A stretch of 64,000 bases of DNA from Seinonella peptonophila (lineage in GTDB: Bacteria; Bacillota; Bacilli; Thermoactinomycetales; Thermoactinomycetaceae), in contig NZ_FQVL01000003.1 of assembly GCF_900129355.1 (NCBI RefSeq), forward strand, positions 186,001-250,000, read 5' to 3'. Within the stretch, counting starts at the first letter, position 1; each line of letters begins with the position of its first letter. A model generated the notes under the pieces. That model saw nothing but the letters and a program-made list of their open reading frames with translations. It was not told the DNA's origin and did no database searches. Below are positions 1 to 10,440 of this stretch, one piece after another. The position numbers were made by a program, and so were the translations under genes.

Positions 1-24
1 TTTTTTGGTGTTTTCCATTTTCAT
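1..24 (-). CDS. 5' end of the next gene in the NRPS operon (partial)
   Basis: An ATG at 24 opens a frame (MKMENTKK) that runs off the left window edge. An AAAGGGG ribosome site overlaps the stop codon of the NRPS just upstream, so the two genes are translationally close and surely co-transcribed. The upstream synthetase ends in an epimerization-type domain without thioesterase, so an elongating or terminating NRPS subunit is the natural expectation here. Only eight codons are visible, so the product is inference. Confidence 0.5.
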
Positions 25-32
25 AATCCCCT

Positions 33-3000
33 TTATTCTCTATTGCTGCTTTCACACATCGCTACGATTTGACGAAGATTTTCATAATACTGATCTGCTA
101 CATGTTGAATAGTCGCTCGATGAAACTCTTTTGCATGATAATGGATTGAAAAAGTTAATCTACCTTCTTGAATCACAATGCCTCGGACAATCAAGCTTTG
201 CACCATATCTCTAACTGCGCTAACTTCAGGTCCGATCGGCATTGTTTTCTCACTATACGATTTTAATAAACCATGATAGTTAAAATGTATTTCTGGTTCT
301 TTTGCAAAAGATAATCCGTTTTTCTTGTCAGCAACAGTTAAATAGCGCAAAAGCATATGCCCCATGCCATGATTGGGAATTTGACGCAGAGAGTCTTTCA
401 CATGAAGTATGGTCTGCTCAAAAGAGTGAGTCATTTGCTCAAAGACAACTGGATACTGTGTGACAAACCAACCCATAGTCCGAGTCACATCAACGCCTTC
501 GATTATATCTTCACGTCCATGCCCCAAGAGCGATACAGCAACTCGATTTTGTGTTGTCCAGGTTCTAATTGTGGATACTAAGGCGGCGAGTAATACCTCT
601 GTAATCTCTGTTCCCCATTTGCGATGTGCTTTTGTCAATAATGTATGCGTCTCTTCTTTTGTTAACTGAAACCAAATCGCATCAAAATCTTTAAATAATC
701 GACGGGGAAGCTCTGCTTTATCTTTAGGTAAAGATGGTACTACTTCTAGTGATGACTCTACTGATTTCCAATAAGGAATCTCTTTTAGCAACATGTTACT
801 ATTCGCAAATTCATAAATTTTTTCATTCCAAGTTTGGAAGGAAGTCGTTTTCTTGGGTAAGCGAATCTCCTGCTGTTCGATCGCTTGCTTATATCCTTGC
901 TGAAAATCTTCCATTAACACGCGCAAAGATACACTATCAATAACCAGATGATTGACAGCAGTTAAAAGATAGTCCCCTTCGTCTGTTTGGAACAGACCCA
1001 TACGGATCAAAGGAGTCTCCAAAATTCCATACTGACCATGCAGACGGGCTGATTCTTCCTTCATTCGCTCTCGGACATCATTTTCACCATGCAAATCAAA
1101 TACTTCTAATGTATAAAATTCACCAGCTAGACCACGATTGTGTTGAATCACCCTTTCGCCATCAACAACATATTCCATTCGAAAGGCATCATGATGTCGA
1201 ACAAGCACATCAAACGTTTTTCGAACAGACTGTTCATTCCACCCCTCTTCATGAAAGAGCAGCATCTCTACATTCCAAAACTCTTTCCCTTTTGAAATTG
1301 CATATTGCTGAATGGGCGATAGTCTTACTTCACCTGTGATGATCCCTTGCTCCATTTCGAGTTGCTCGGACTTAATATGTGGGATCAGCTCAGCAATCGT
1401 TGGAGATTGACGAAGTTCCTTCATCCGAAAATGTAAGTTTTCTTGCTGAAGTTTAGCCATTACCTGCATCGCTTTGATGGAGTCACCACCAAGCTCAAAA
1501 AAGTTATCATGAATTCCTATTTTTTCAATGCCGAGTATCTGCTCCCAGACACGAGCAATCGTAATCTCCATCGCATGAACGGGTGCGTGAAAAGTATGCT
1601 CAGCATCTCTGTGTCCAACTGGCTTTGGTAGCCTTTTTTTATCTAGCTTTCCATTAGCAGTTAGTGGAATCTCATCTACCTGAAGATAATAGGTGGGCAG
1701 CATATAATCAGGTAAATGCTTTGAGAGATAGCTTCGCAATGCTCCTACTGACCAAGATTCATCAATAACGAGGTACGCAACAAGACTCAACTGACCATTT
1801 GACTCGGTATGCAGAGATACAACACTATCCTTCATCGCTGGATACTGGCGTATAACAGTCTCAATCTCACCCATTTCAATCCGATGTCCACGGATTTTTA
1901 CCTGTTCATCCATACGACCTAGATATTCAATTGATCCATCTGCTAAAAAGCGCGCTAAATCTCCTGTTTTATATATTCTCCCTGGATGGAATGGATTGGA
2001 AATAAATTTCTCTGTGGTTAACTCTGGACGATTCAGATAACCACGTGCTAGTCCTACTCCACCTACACAAAGCTCTCCGGGTAAACCAATTGGCTGTAAT
2101 TGCTCGTCTTGATTCATAATAAAGACTTCTTTGTTATGAATAGGTCGCCCAATTGTGATTTGTTCCATCGTCTGATCACATTCTTGGTAAGTAACACAAA
2201 CTGTCGCCTCTGATGGTCCATATGCATTGATAAAACGACGTCCCGTGCCCCACTCCCGCGCTAATTCCACAGGACACGCTTCCCCTGCACTTACAACTGT
2301 TATTAGGTGTGGTAGACGAGAGCTTGACAAGACTTTTAGTACTGTTGGAGTTAAAGTAACAGTTGTAATCTTTTGTTTTGATAATATTTTTTCTAAGTTT
2401 GAAGTTAGACTTTCTTTGTCTTCAATGTATAAGCGAGCCCCAGCGATCAAGGTAGGGTAAATTTCCCAAACGGATGCATCAAAACTTAATGACGCAAATT
2501 GAAGCACCCGACTCTGCTCATTTAAATTTAGATCACGTGCAATCATAGAGAGATTACATACACCTTGATGTTCAATCATGACACCTTTGGGTTTACCTGT
2601 TGATCCAGAGGTATAAATCACATAGGCAAGGTCATTTGGTTTATTGATACATGGCAAATTCTCACGCGGTAACTGATCTAAACTTGGTTCATCAACGCAA
2701 ATTACTTGACCATGATAATGATCAGGAATCGATATCGATTCTTGAGTAAGCAGCATCGAAACCCCACTATCAGAAAGCATATAGCCAATTCGCTCCACTG
2801 GATAATCAGGATCAAGTGGCAGATAGGCACCACCTGCTTTTAAAACAGCTATCATCCCTACGATCATCTCGACAGAACGATCAACCATCAACCCTACTAA
2901 CTGCTCCTGCTGAAGTCCATATTCTTTTAAACGATGTGCCAATTGATTTGCTTTTTGATTGAGTTGATGATAAGTAAATGGCTGCTCTTTATAAACAACT

Positions 3001-6000
3001 GCGATCTGATCAGGTTGCCATTTTACTCTTTGTTCAAACAATTCATGAATACAACAAGAATCGGGATATGCAAGCTCTGATTGATTAAAATCTACTATCA
3101 GTTTCTCTTTTTCTTCCTCTGTCACAAGAAAGTATTCTCTTAATGATTTTGTTGGATTTTCGATTACTTGTTGGAATAAATTTAAAAAATGCCTTTCCAT
3201 TCGAGAGATTGTTTCTTCTTTAAATAGGTCGGTACAATATTCAATCTCAAAGAGCAGCTTATCTTTTTGCTCTGTTACGATCCAAGAAAGGTCAAATTTT
3301 GACGAATGCCACTGAAAGGGAAAAGCCTTAATTTCACAATTGCTAATAGATAACTTCGTTTTACTGTTTTGCAAGACAAATACCGTATCAAAGAGTCGCT
3401 CTCGATAACCTGATTGTGAAAGAAGGTCAATGACAGAGCAATCGCTATGTTCAAAAGCTGCTAACATTTCACTACGCAACTTTGTTATGAACTGGTGAAA
3501 TCGATCATCCTTATTCACTTTCATACATACAGGTAAAGTGTTGACAAACATTCCCACCATCTCTTGCACATCCATATGTGATCTTCCCGCAACTGGACAA
3601 CCGATCACTATTTCTTCTCGATTGGCATATTTAGTCAGCATTAAGTAATAAACTGCTAGCAAAGTTGTATAGATGGTGCTTTCTTGTTTTTTCACCCATT
3701 CTTGATATCTTTCAAACAATGATCCCGACAGTGTAAAGGAATGAATCGCTCCTGACCACTGACAGTTTCGATTGCTTGGGTAATCAATGGGTAAATCAAG
3801 AGATTTTTGCACATCTGGCAGTTTTTCTTTCCAATATTGCTGTTGCCTTTCCATCTTTGCGGAAGTAAGCTGTTCTTGTTGCCAAACAGCAAAATCAGTA
3901 AATTGGATGCGTGGCTGCTCTAATTCCTCTCCTTGATATATTTGGCTGATCTCTTTCATCAGCACATCAATCGATATGCCATCAACAATTAAATGATGAA
4001 AATCAAAGCAAAGGATTGCTTGATGGGTTGCCCACTGAATCAGCTTGCAACGCATTAAAGGTGCTTTACTGATATCAAAAGGCTGCACGAAAATATCGAC
4101 ATAACAAACCGCTTCATCTCGATCCTGAACCTGCAACCGCTCTAATGAAACATGGATGCCAGATGATACCTTCTGCACACATTCCCCATCTACGAAATGG
4201 AAAGAAGTCCGCAATGCATTGTGCCGATCCACAACTTTTTGAATGCTCGCTTGAAGGCGCTCTACATCGATGTTACCCCGAATCTCCCAAATAGAGGGAA
4301 CATGATAAGCAGTACCTGACTCTTCGTATATAGCATAAAGGCTTTTTTGAACAGTGGTAGTCGGATACTCATTTTGAACTGGAACCGACTCAATTGGACG
4401 CCATTCATCACCTTTTGCTTGCTCGATACATGTACTCAGTTGGCGAATAGTGGGATGGGCAAATAACTGTGCAAGTGTGATTTCCACCGAAAGCGCACGA
4501 TGGATACGGGCAATCATTTTCATAGCCGTTAATGAATGTCCACCTAGATCAAAAAAGTGATCATCTATCCCAACACGCTCTAATTGAAATGCTTCCGCCC
4601 ATATATAGGCTAATTTCTCTTCTAGCATATTTGAGGGTGCTTGGTACCGAACCGTTCGCGCAATATTAGATGATGGTTTGGGTAAACTTTTTTTATCCAC
4701 TTTTCCATTTGGTGTAAGTGGTAAGGCATCTAACCCTACAAAATACGTAGGAATCATATATTTTGGTAAAACTGTTAAAAGAGATGTTCGCAATTCTTGA
4801 ACAGTCCAATCTTCTTTTGCTACGATATATGCTGTTAATGTCAATTCATCTGCATGAACAAACTGTGGTACAACTACAGCCTCTATAATAGTAGGATACT
4901 CAGCAAGTTTTGCTTCAATTTCTCCCAGTTCAATCCGATGCCCTCTTATCTTTACTTGATCATCGATTCGACCTAAATATTCAATTGTCCCATCAGGCAA
5001 CCAGCGAGCCATATCACCTGTTTTATACATTTTTTCTCCATCGAGAAATGGGTTGGGCACAAATTTTTCAGCGGTTAAGGCAGGCTGATTCAAATATCCT
5101 TCAGCTAATCCACTTCCACTCACGCATAGCTCACCGGGTACACCAATAGGTTGTAGTTGACCTCCATGATTTACAATATAAATTTTTGTATTATGGATAG
5201 GTTGACCGATTGTTACTTCACCAAGCGATGAATTCCATTCGAGTAAAGAAGCACAAACAGTTGTCTCTGTCGGCCCATAGGCATTGATAAATTTTCTACC
5301 TTTTCCCCACTTGGTGGCTAATTCCAAAGAACAAGCTTCACCAGCACTTACCACTGTTTTCAGTTTGGGTAGTGCAGCTGGCTCCCATGCACCTAAAACC
5401 GTTGGTGGCAAAGTAACCGTCGAAATTTCATTCTTATTCAAATAATCCAATAATTTTGTAGATAGAATTTCTTTATCTTCCACATAAAGAGTAGCTCCTG
5501 ATACAAGCGTCGGGATCATCTCCCAAATGGATGCATCAAAGCCTGCTGAAGCAAATTGAAGCACACGACTTCTTGCATCGATTTGCAATGTTTCCGCGAT
5601 TAAGGTCAGATTTACAACCGAATGATGTTGAATCATGACACCTTTCGGTTGACCTGTTGATCCGGAGGTATAGATCACATAAGCGATATCGTCAGGTTGA
5701 TTGATAGTAGGTAGATTTCCGATCGATTCTTCTAGCCAGCCATCATCATCCAGATGGACGACTTGACCTGTATACGATATCTCTTTAGGTAAAGTTCCTT
5801 TTGTTAATAAATATTTTGAACCAGAATCATGGAGTAGATATTGAATTCGCTCTGTAGGATACTCAGGATCAATCGGTACATAAACTCCCCCAGCTTTCAT
5901 AACGGCTAATAATCCAATCACCAACTCAAGTGAGCGGTCTACCATCAATCCAACTGTTTGACCTTTTTGGAGCCTCAGTTGTTGCAATCGTCTAGCTAGT

Positions 6001-9000
6001 TGATTTACTTTTTGTTGTAATTCTTGATAAGTGAGTGAATGACTTTGATAAACAATCGCTGTTTGGTTTGGCGTTTTTTGAACTTGTTTTTCAAATAGTT
6101 GATCGATTGTCTGATCTTTTGGAAATTCCTTTTCTGTATCATTAAAACCAAACAGAATTTGCTGCTTTTCTTCTTTTGTCACCAATTCAAAATCCGCTAA
6201 AGCTTGCTTAGGTCTTGCAATGATCTGCTCTAATATATGGGTAAAATGCTGTAACATTCTTTTTACGCTTGCCTCTTGAAATAGACTGGTACGGAAATCA
6301 AGCGCAATGGTTAATTCTTCCGCTCCTGTAATTGACCAAACAAGATCAAACATCGCATGATTCCATTGATGTTGAATCAAACTGGTCGTAACTTCTGATA
6401 AATTAAAGTTGGTTTCTTCTGTATTTTGGAGAATAAACAAAGTATCAAACAAGGGATTCCTGCTAGGATCAAATGAATAACCCAATTTTTCAATTAACTG
6501 TTCAAATGAATAATCTGCGTATTGATAAGCTTGGAGTAACCGTTCTTTTACTTGTGTTAAAAATGCCTCAAAAGTAAGCTCTTTCTTGGGTTGATTGCGT
6601 AATGCTAATGTATTGACAAACATGCCAACTACTTTTTCAGCCTGTAAAGTAGATCGACCAGAAGCTAATGAACCAACAACCAAATCTTCCTGATCTGTAT
6701 ACTTTGCTAGAAGAAGATTATATGCAGCAAGTAACAACATATAAAGCGTTACTTCATGCGTTTGTGCCATTTCTTTTAGCTTTAGTGTTAAATCCTTACT
6801 AATATTCCAGTAAATTCGTTGCCCCTCAAATATTTGCATGGCTGGTCGGGGATAATCCGTCGGCAGATTCAGGACAGGCAGGTCACCTGTAAATTGGTTT
6901 AACCAATACTGTTCCTGAGCCATTTTTTCTGTAGAATCAATCAGTTGTCGTTGCCATAGGAATACATCTTTATATGCAACAGGCTCTATCTCAATTGATT
7001 TACCATTATAAAATGCTGAAATTTCATTACAAAGAATATGAACAGTCGTTCCATCTGAAACAATATGATGAAAGTCAAATAATAACCAATGCTTATCCGG
7101 AGCAAATCGGATCAAGCTAGCTCGAAACAGAGGTGCCTTTGCTAGGTCAAAAGGTAAAATAAGCGCTTCTAAGCACTCTGCTTCTGTTTTGTTATGCCCC
7201 TCCACTATTGCTAGTTTTATCTCAACATGAGGATGAATTTTTTGCATCAATTCCCCTTCGATCAAATGAAAAGAAGTCCTTAATGATTCATGTCGCTTTA
7301 CCACATGTTGAATAGCATCATATAGGCGCTTTTCATCAAGTCTTCCTCTTAATTCAAATAGCAATGGTGTGTTATAAGTGCAGCCAATCCCTGTAAGCTG
7401 AGCCGCGGTAAACATCCGTTTTTGAACTGAGGTTGCAGGATAATATACTTGCTGATTTTCTGATGTAGAAGCAAGTGCACTTACTTGTACTTTCTCTTTT
7501 GTTTTTAGATAGGTTGCTAGCTGCCGAATGGTCAAACGATCAAAAACCTCCTGCACGGAGAGCTTCATTTGAAAATGATGATAGATTCGTGAAATTAACA
7601 TAGTTAATTTTAACGAATGTCCACCCTGTTCAAAAAAGTGGTCATCTATGCCTATTGGTTCTGTTTCTAACACTTCTTCCCATATTGCCTGTAAAGCTTT
7701 TTCCCATTCGTTAGTAGGTTCACTAACAGATTCTCTTTCCCATTCAATTGCATCGGGCTCAGGTAGAGCGCGGCGATCTACTTTGCGATTGGCATTTAAC
7801 GGAATTTGCTGTAGTGGGATCAAAAATTTTGGAATCATATATTCGGGTAGCCGAGTTTGCAATTGCTTACGCAACCTATGACGATCCCAACCTTCCCCGA
7901 CAATATATGCACAAAGATATACTTGGCCAGCTTGATCCTCTTTTGCCAATACCACACAATCAGTAATTTCAGAGGCTTGAAGAATTTGCGTTCGAACTTC
8001 TCCTAACTCCACACGAATTCCACGAATCTGTACTTGGTCATCCATTCTCCCGACATATTCCAGACGACCATCTGGTAGCCAACGTCCAAAATCACCCGTC
8101 TTTAAAAGTCGACCTCCCGGTATATCTGAATGGTCAATAAATTTCTCCATTGTCAAAGCTTCTTGATTGAGATAACCACGTGCTAAACCCACATCTCCTA
8201 CGCAAATCTCACCCATGATCCCGATGGGTTGCAACTGCATATTTTGATTCATGATATAGGCAGATCGGTTTTCCAATAGATGACCAATCGAATTATTTTT
8301 AGCCCTTGGGTCATATTTTCCTACAGAAAGATTAATCGAAATTTCCGAGCATCCATATGATTGCATCAAGGTTATATCTGGATCTAACGGCTCTATAATG
8401 TCAGCTGTTAATCGTTCCCCACTCGAAACAATTGTTTGTAAAGAAGGGAGTGAGTGTTTTGCCAATAGTTTGATAACAGATGGTGTTAATTGCGCATGGG
8501 TAATTTTATGCTTGTTTAGCCACTCGACTAGATATTCCAAATTTAAGCGAGCTTCATTAGAAGCAATATAGAGTGTACTTCCGTTAAATAGAGAAGTATA
8601 AACCTCCCAAGCAAAAACAGCAAAGCCGATTGAAGCAAATTGCAAGACCCGACTCTGTTCATCGATCTGAAAACGTGCGCCATTTGCTCGTAAATGTGTG
8701 AGCCCCTGATGTTCAATCATCACACCTTTTGGCCCCCCCGTTGAGCCAGAAGTATAAATCACATAAGCAAGATCATGTGGATGTCCTTTACGATTTAAAT
8801 TTGTATCATCTAAGTGTTCCCACTCCACTTGATCAATAACGATAGCTTTCGATTGATCCGTATTGATTATTGGTAAAATCGAATGTTGAAGAATATAGTG
8901 GACACCACTTTCATTGACCATATAATGTAAGCGCTCTAGGGGTAGGTTTGGGTCCATTGGCAAATATGCAGCACCCAATTTTAATACAGCTAGTAATGAA

Positions 9001-9878
9001 ATAATCGTTTCTATTGATCGATTCAGATAGAGTCCGACAATTTGATGCTCAGAAACGCCAGCTTTACGCAACATTCGAGCCAACTGATTTGCTTTCTTAT
9101 TTAACTGATCATAAGTTAACTGTTTATGCTCATAGACGACTGCTAACTGATGAGGTGTTTTCTGAACTTGTTCTTCCAACAACTGATCAATCGTCATTTC
9201 TAGCGAAATATCTTCCCTCTTCTTTTGAAATCTATAAATAATCTCATTTCTCTCGTGTGGTGTAACAATTTCAATATTATGTAAAGAACAATTTGGTTTT
9301 TCAATAAGTTGTTGTAATATATGAACAAAATGACTCGCCATGCGTTCGATAAAGGAACGATCAAACTGAGCTGGATGATAATCGAAAGAAATTTGAAAAT
9401 CTGGTTCTGCTTGAATCGATAAATAAAAGCTGTATTCGTTCATCCTTAAAAAGTCTACTTTTTTATGATGGTACACAACAAGATGATCAATCATTTGTTG
9501 GTTAAAATATGAATCGTCCATTAACTCTGATTGCATTTCTTGCAAGTTGGTTAGCACGGGTATTGTTGATACATTTGGTATCCTTACCTTATACTTGGAA
9601 CGAGAGTCTTTCGTTAAATCGGTATAACAAACAGATATATCATTAGAATAGTTATATGATTGCATTAAAATGATCCAAGCACCTAACACAATTTTCTCAA
9701 CTTCCATTCCCTGTTGCACATTAGCTAACTGTGCAAAATCAATTGGAATGAGCATATTATGAAAAGCAAAATGTTTAGGCTGATCACTCATTCGTTTTCC
9801 TAGTAATCGTGCAAATCCTCCTTCGCTGTATTCTTGATCCATCAATGATATTCCTTGATCATGTTGAGAAAATTCCAT
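33..9878 (-). CDS. Three-module non-ribosomal peptide synthetase (Cpartial-A-T-C-A-T-C-A-T-E)
   Basis: A 3281-residue multimodular NRPS. Approximate domain order: condensation-like remnant without HHxxxDG (1-215), A1 (230-705), T1 (725-795, GGHS), C (810-1240, HHIVSDG), A2 (1270-1760), T2 (1790-1850, GGHS), C (1880-2310, HHLIVDG), A3 (2330-2820), T3 (2840-2905, LGGDS, the form seen before E domains), E-like domain (2920-end). Each A domain keeps YVIYTSGSTG and the A10 lysine. Read by eye against GrsA PheA, A2 and A3 share the code DAWTVAAVCK (aromatic, Phe-like). A1 reads AVWQVSSINK and lacks the Asp that holds the substrate amino group. The E domain lacks the Glu of EGHGRE. There is no thioesterase, so the chain must pass to another subunit. 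The ATG at 9878 follows AGGGGG at 7-nt spacing. A cytoplasmic enzyme; the product is unknown. Confidence 0.93.
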   Translation of the reverse strand: MEFSQHDQGISLMDQEYSEGGFARLLGKRMSDQPKHFAFHNMLIPIDFAQLANVQQGMEVEKIVLGAWIILMQSYNYSNDISVCYTDLTKDSRSKYKVRIPNVSTIPVLTNLQEMQSELMDDSYFNQQMIDHLVVYHHKKVDFLRMNEYSFYLSIQAEPDFQISFDYHPAQFDRSFIERMASHFVHILQQLIEKPNCSLHNIEIVTPHERNEIIYRFQKKREDISLEMTIDQLLEEQVQKTPHQLAVVYEHKQLTYDQLNKKANQLARMLRKAGVSEHQIVGLYLNRSIETIISLLAVLKLGAAYLPMDPNLPLERLHYMVNESGVHYILQHSILPIINTDQSKAIVIDQVEWEHLDDTNLNRKGHPHDLAYVIYTSGSTGGPKGVMIEHQGLTHLRANGARFQIDEQSRVLQFASIGFAVFAWEVYTSLFNGSTLYIASNEARLNLEYLVEWLNKHKITHAQLTPSVIKLLAKHSLPSLQTIVSSGERLTADIIEPLDPDITLMQSYGCSEISINLSVGKYDPRAKNNSIGHLLENRSAYIMNQNMQLQPIGIMGEICVGDVGLARGYLNQEALTMEKFIDHSDIPGGRLLKTGDFGRWLPDGRLEYVGRMDDQVQIRGIRVELGEVRTQILQASEITDCVVLAKEDQAGQVYLCAYIVGEGWDRHRLRKQLQTRLPEYMIPKFLIPLQQIPLNANRKVDRRALPEPDAIEWERESVSEPTNEWEKALQAIWEEVLETEPIGIDDHFFEQGGHSLKLTMLISRIYHHFQMKLSVQEVFDRLTIRQLATYLKTKEKVQVSALASTSENQQVYYPATSVQKRMFTAAQLTGIGCTYNTPLLFELRGRLDEKRLYDAIQHVVKRHESLRTSFHLIEGELMQKIHPHVEIKLAIVEGHNKTEAECLEALILPFDLAKAPLFRASLIRFAPDKHWLLFDFHHIVSDGTTVHILCNEISAFYNGKSIEIEPVAYKDVFLWQRQLIDSTEKMAQEQYWLNQFTGDLPVLNLPTDYPRPAMQIFEGQRIYWNISKDLTLKLKEMAQTHEVTLYMLLLAAYNLLLAKYTDQEDLVVGSLASGRSTLQAEKVVGMFVNTLALRNQPKKELTFEAFLTQVKERLLQAYQYADYSFEQLIEKLGYSFDPSRNPLFDTLFILQNTEETNFNLSEVTTSLIQHQWNHAMFDLVWSITGAEELTIALDFRTSLFQEASVKRMLQHFTHILEQIIARPKQALADFELVTKEEKQQILFGFNDTEKEFPKDQTIDQLFEKQVQKTPNQTAIVYQSHSLTYQELQQKVNQLARRLQQLRLQKGQTVGLMVDRSLELVIGLLAVMKAGGVYVPIDPEYPTERIQYLLHDSGSKYLLTKGTLPKEISYTGQVVHLDDDGWLEESIGNLPTINQPDDIAYVIYTSGSTGQPKGVMIQHHSVVNLTLIAETLQIDARSRVLQFASAGFDASIWEMIPTLVSGATLYVEDKEILSTKLLDYLNKNEISTVTLPPTVLGAWEPAALPKLKTVVSAGEACSLELATKWGKGRKFINAYGPTETTVCASLLEWNSSLGEVTIGQPIHNTKIYIVNHGGQLQPIGVPGELCVSGSGLAEGYLNQPALTAEKFVPNPFLDGEKMYKTGDMARWLPDGTIEYLGRIDDQVKIRGHRIELGEIEAKLAEYPTIIEAVVVPQFVHADELTLTAYIVAKEDWTVQELRTSLLTVLPKYMIPTYFVGLDALPLTPNGKVDKKSLPKPSSNIARTVRYQAPSNMLEEKLAYIWAEAFQLERVGIDDHFFDLGGHSLTAMKMIARIHRALSVEITLAQLFAHPTIRQLSTCIEQAKGDEWRPIESVPVQNEYPTTTVQKSLYAIYEESGTAYHVPSIWEIRGNIDVERLQASIQKVVDRHNALRTSFHFVDGECVQKVSSGIHVSLERLQVQDRDEAVCYVDIFVQPFDISKAPLMRCKLIQWATHQAILCFDFHHLIVDGISIDVLMKEISQIYQGEELEQPRIQFTDFAVWQQEQLTSAKMERQQQYWKEKLPDVQKSLDLPIDYPSNRNCQWSGAIHSFTLSGSLFERYQEWVKKQESTIYTTLLAVYYLMLTKYANREEIVIGCPVAGRSHMDVQEMVGMFVNTLPVCMKVNKDDRFHQFITKLRSEMLAAFEHSDCSVIDLLSQSGYRERLFDTVFVLQNSKTKLSISNCEIKAFPFQWHSSKFDLSWIVTEQKDKLLFEIEYCTDLFKEETISRMERHFLNLFQQVIENPTKSLREYFLVTEEEKEKLIVDFNQSELAYPDSCCIHELFEQRVKWQPDQIAVVYKEQPFTYHQLNQKANQLAHRLKEYGLQQEQLVGLMVDRSVEMIVGMIAVLKAGGAYLPLDPDYPVERIGYMLSDSGVSMLLTQESISIPDHYHGQVICVDEPSLDQLPRENLPCINKPNDLAYVIYTSGSTGKPKGVMIEHQGVCNLSMIARDLNLNEQSRVLQFASLSFDASVWEIYPTLIAGARLYIEDKESLTSNLEKILSKQKITTVTLTPTVLKVLSSSRLPHLITVVSAGEACPVELAREWGTGRRFINAYGPSEATVCVTYQECDQTMEQITIGRPIHNKEVFIMNQDEQLQPIGLPGELCVGGVGLARGYLNRPELTTEKFISNPFHPGRIYKTGDLARFLADGSIEYLGRMDEQVKIRGHRIEMGEIETVIRQYPAMKDSVVSLHTESNGQLSLVAYLVIDESWSVGALRSYLSKHLPDYMLPTYYLQVDEIPLTANGKLDKKRLPKPVGHRDAEHTFHAPVHAMEITIARVWEQILGIEKIGIHDNFFELGGDSIKAMQVMAKLQQENLHFRMKELRQSPTIAELIPHIKSEQLEMEQGIITGEVRLSPIQQYAISKGKEFWNVEMLLFHEEGWNEQSVRKTFDVLVRHHDAFRMEYVVDGERVIQHNRGLAGEFYTLEVFDLHGENDVRERMKEESARLHGQYGILETPLIRMGLFQTDEGDYLLTAVNHLVIDSVSLRVLMEDFQQGYKQAIEQQEIRLPKKTTSFQTWNEKIYEFANSNMLLKEIPYWKSVESSLEVVPSLPKDKAELPRRLFKDFDAIWFQLTKEETHTLLTKAHRKWGTEITEVLLAALVSTIRTWTTQNRVAVSLLGHGREDIIEGVDVTRTMGWFVTQYPVVFEQMTHSFEQTILHVKDSLRQIPNHGMGHMLLRYLTVADKKNGLSFAKEPEIHFNYHGLLKSYSEKTMPIGPEVSAVRDMVQSLIVRGIVIQEGRLTFSIHYHAKEFHRATIQHVADQYYENLRQIVAMCESSNRE

Positions 9879-10131
9879 TCAAATGCCCCCTGTTTCTTTT
9901 GCTACATAAACCATCCATAGTCACAATGAGTATATATATACCCTCTTCGGTCTTAATATTACGATTTATTTGTCTATTTAATTTTCTTATGCTTCTATGA
10001 ATAAATACCCATAAGTATATTTTATATGTTTCTATCTATTCTGTCAATTAAGTATATTTAGGGAGCAAAACAATTCCGTATAGGGATCATTTCACTACCC
10101 TAAATCAAACGAACGATGATGATAGAGCCGC
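9879..10131. other. Intergenic region upstream of the NRPS
   Basis: About 250 bp of A/T-rich DNA between the NRPS start and a small gene. It must hold the NRPS operon promoter. I see no clear inverted repeat or convincing operator. Confidence 0.4.
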
Positions 10132-10305
10132 TCAGAACTGCTTTTCCAGCTCGGCGATCACTTCATCAATTCGATCCTTTTCCATCTCCGTGATCACCTC
10201 ATCCACCCGTAGCCTCTCAAACCGGCGGTCAAAAATCTGCTGAAGAGTGAGTTGGATCGCCTCGCAATTGTCGCTGCAAGGGGAGAAACCACAGTATTCA
10301 CACAT
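10132..10305 (-). CDS. Small Cys-rich protein, 57 aa (unknown function)
   Basis: A short frame with an excellent ribosome site (AGGAGAG, 4 nt before ATG). The N-terminus has four cysteines at residues 2, 5, 10 and 14 (MCEYCGFSPCSDNC), a spacing that could bind zinc. The rest is charged and predicted helical, with two similar segments (VDEVITEMEKD and IDEVIAELEKQ) that look like a short internal duplication or coiled coil. Its G+C is higher than that of the flanks. It lies between the NRPS and the PTS gene on the same strand. I do not recognise the family. It could be a small regulator or metal-binding protein, but no function can be claimed. Confidence 0.55.
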   Translation of the reverse strand: MCEYCGFSPCSDNCEAIQLTLQQIFDRRFERLRVDEVITEMEKDRIDEVIAELEKQF

Positions 10306-10440
10306 AAGCTCTCCTCGTATGAGTGAGTCGCTCCAAAACGACTGTCTTGGATTCTCTTAGCGCTTGGCTTTTTGAGAAAATGGCTATTACTATACCAATT
10401 TAACACAGGAATAATCCAGATTTACATACAAATCTTGGAT

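Noticed and set aside
357-9241. Several open frames of 60-80 codons on the plus strand across the NRPS
   Set aside because: Shadows of the NRPS reading frame without starts or family features.
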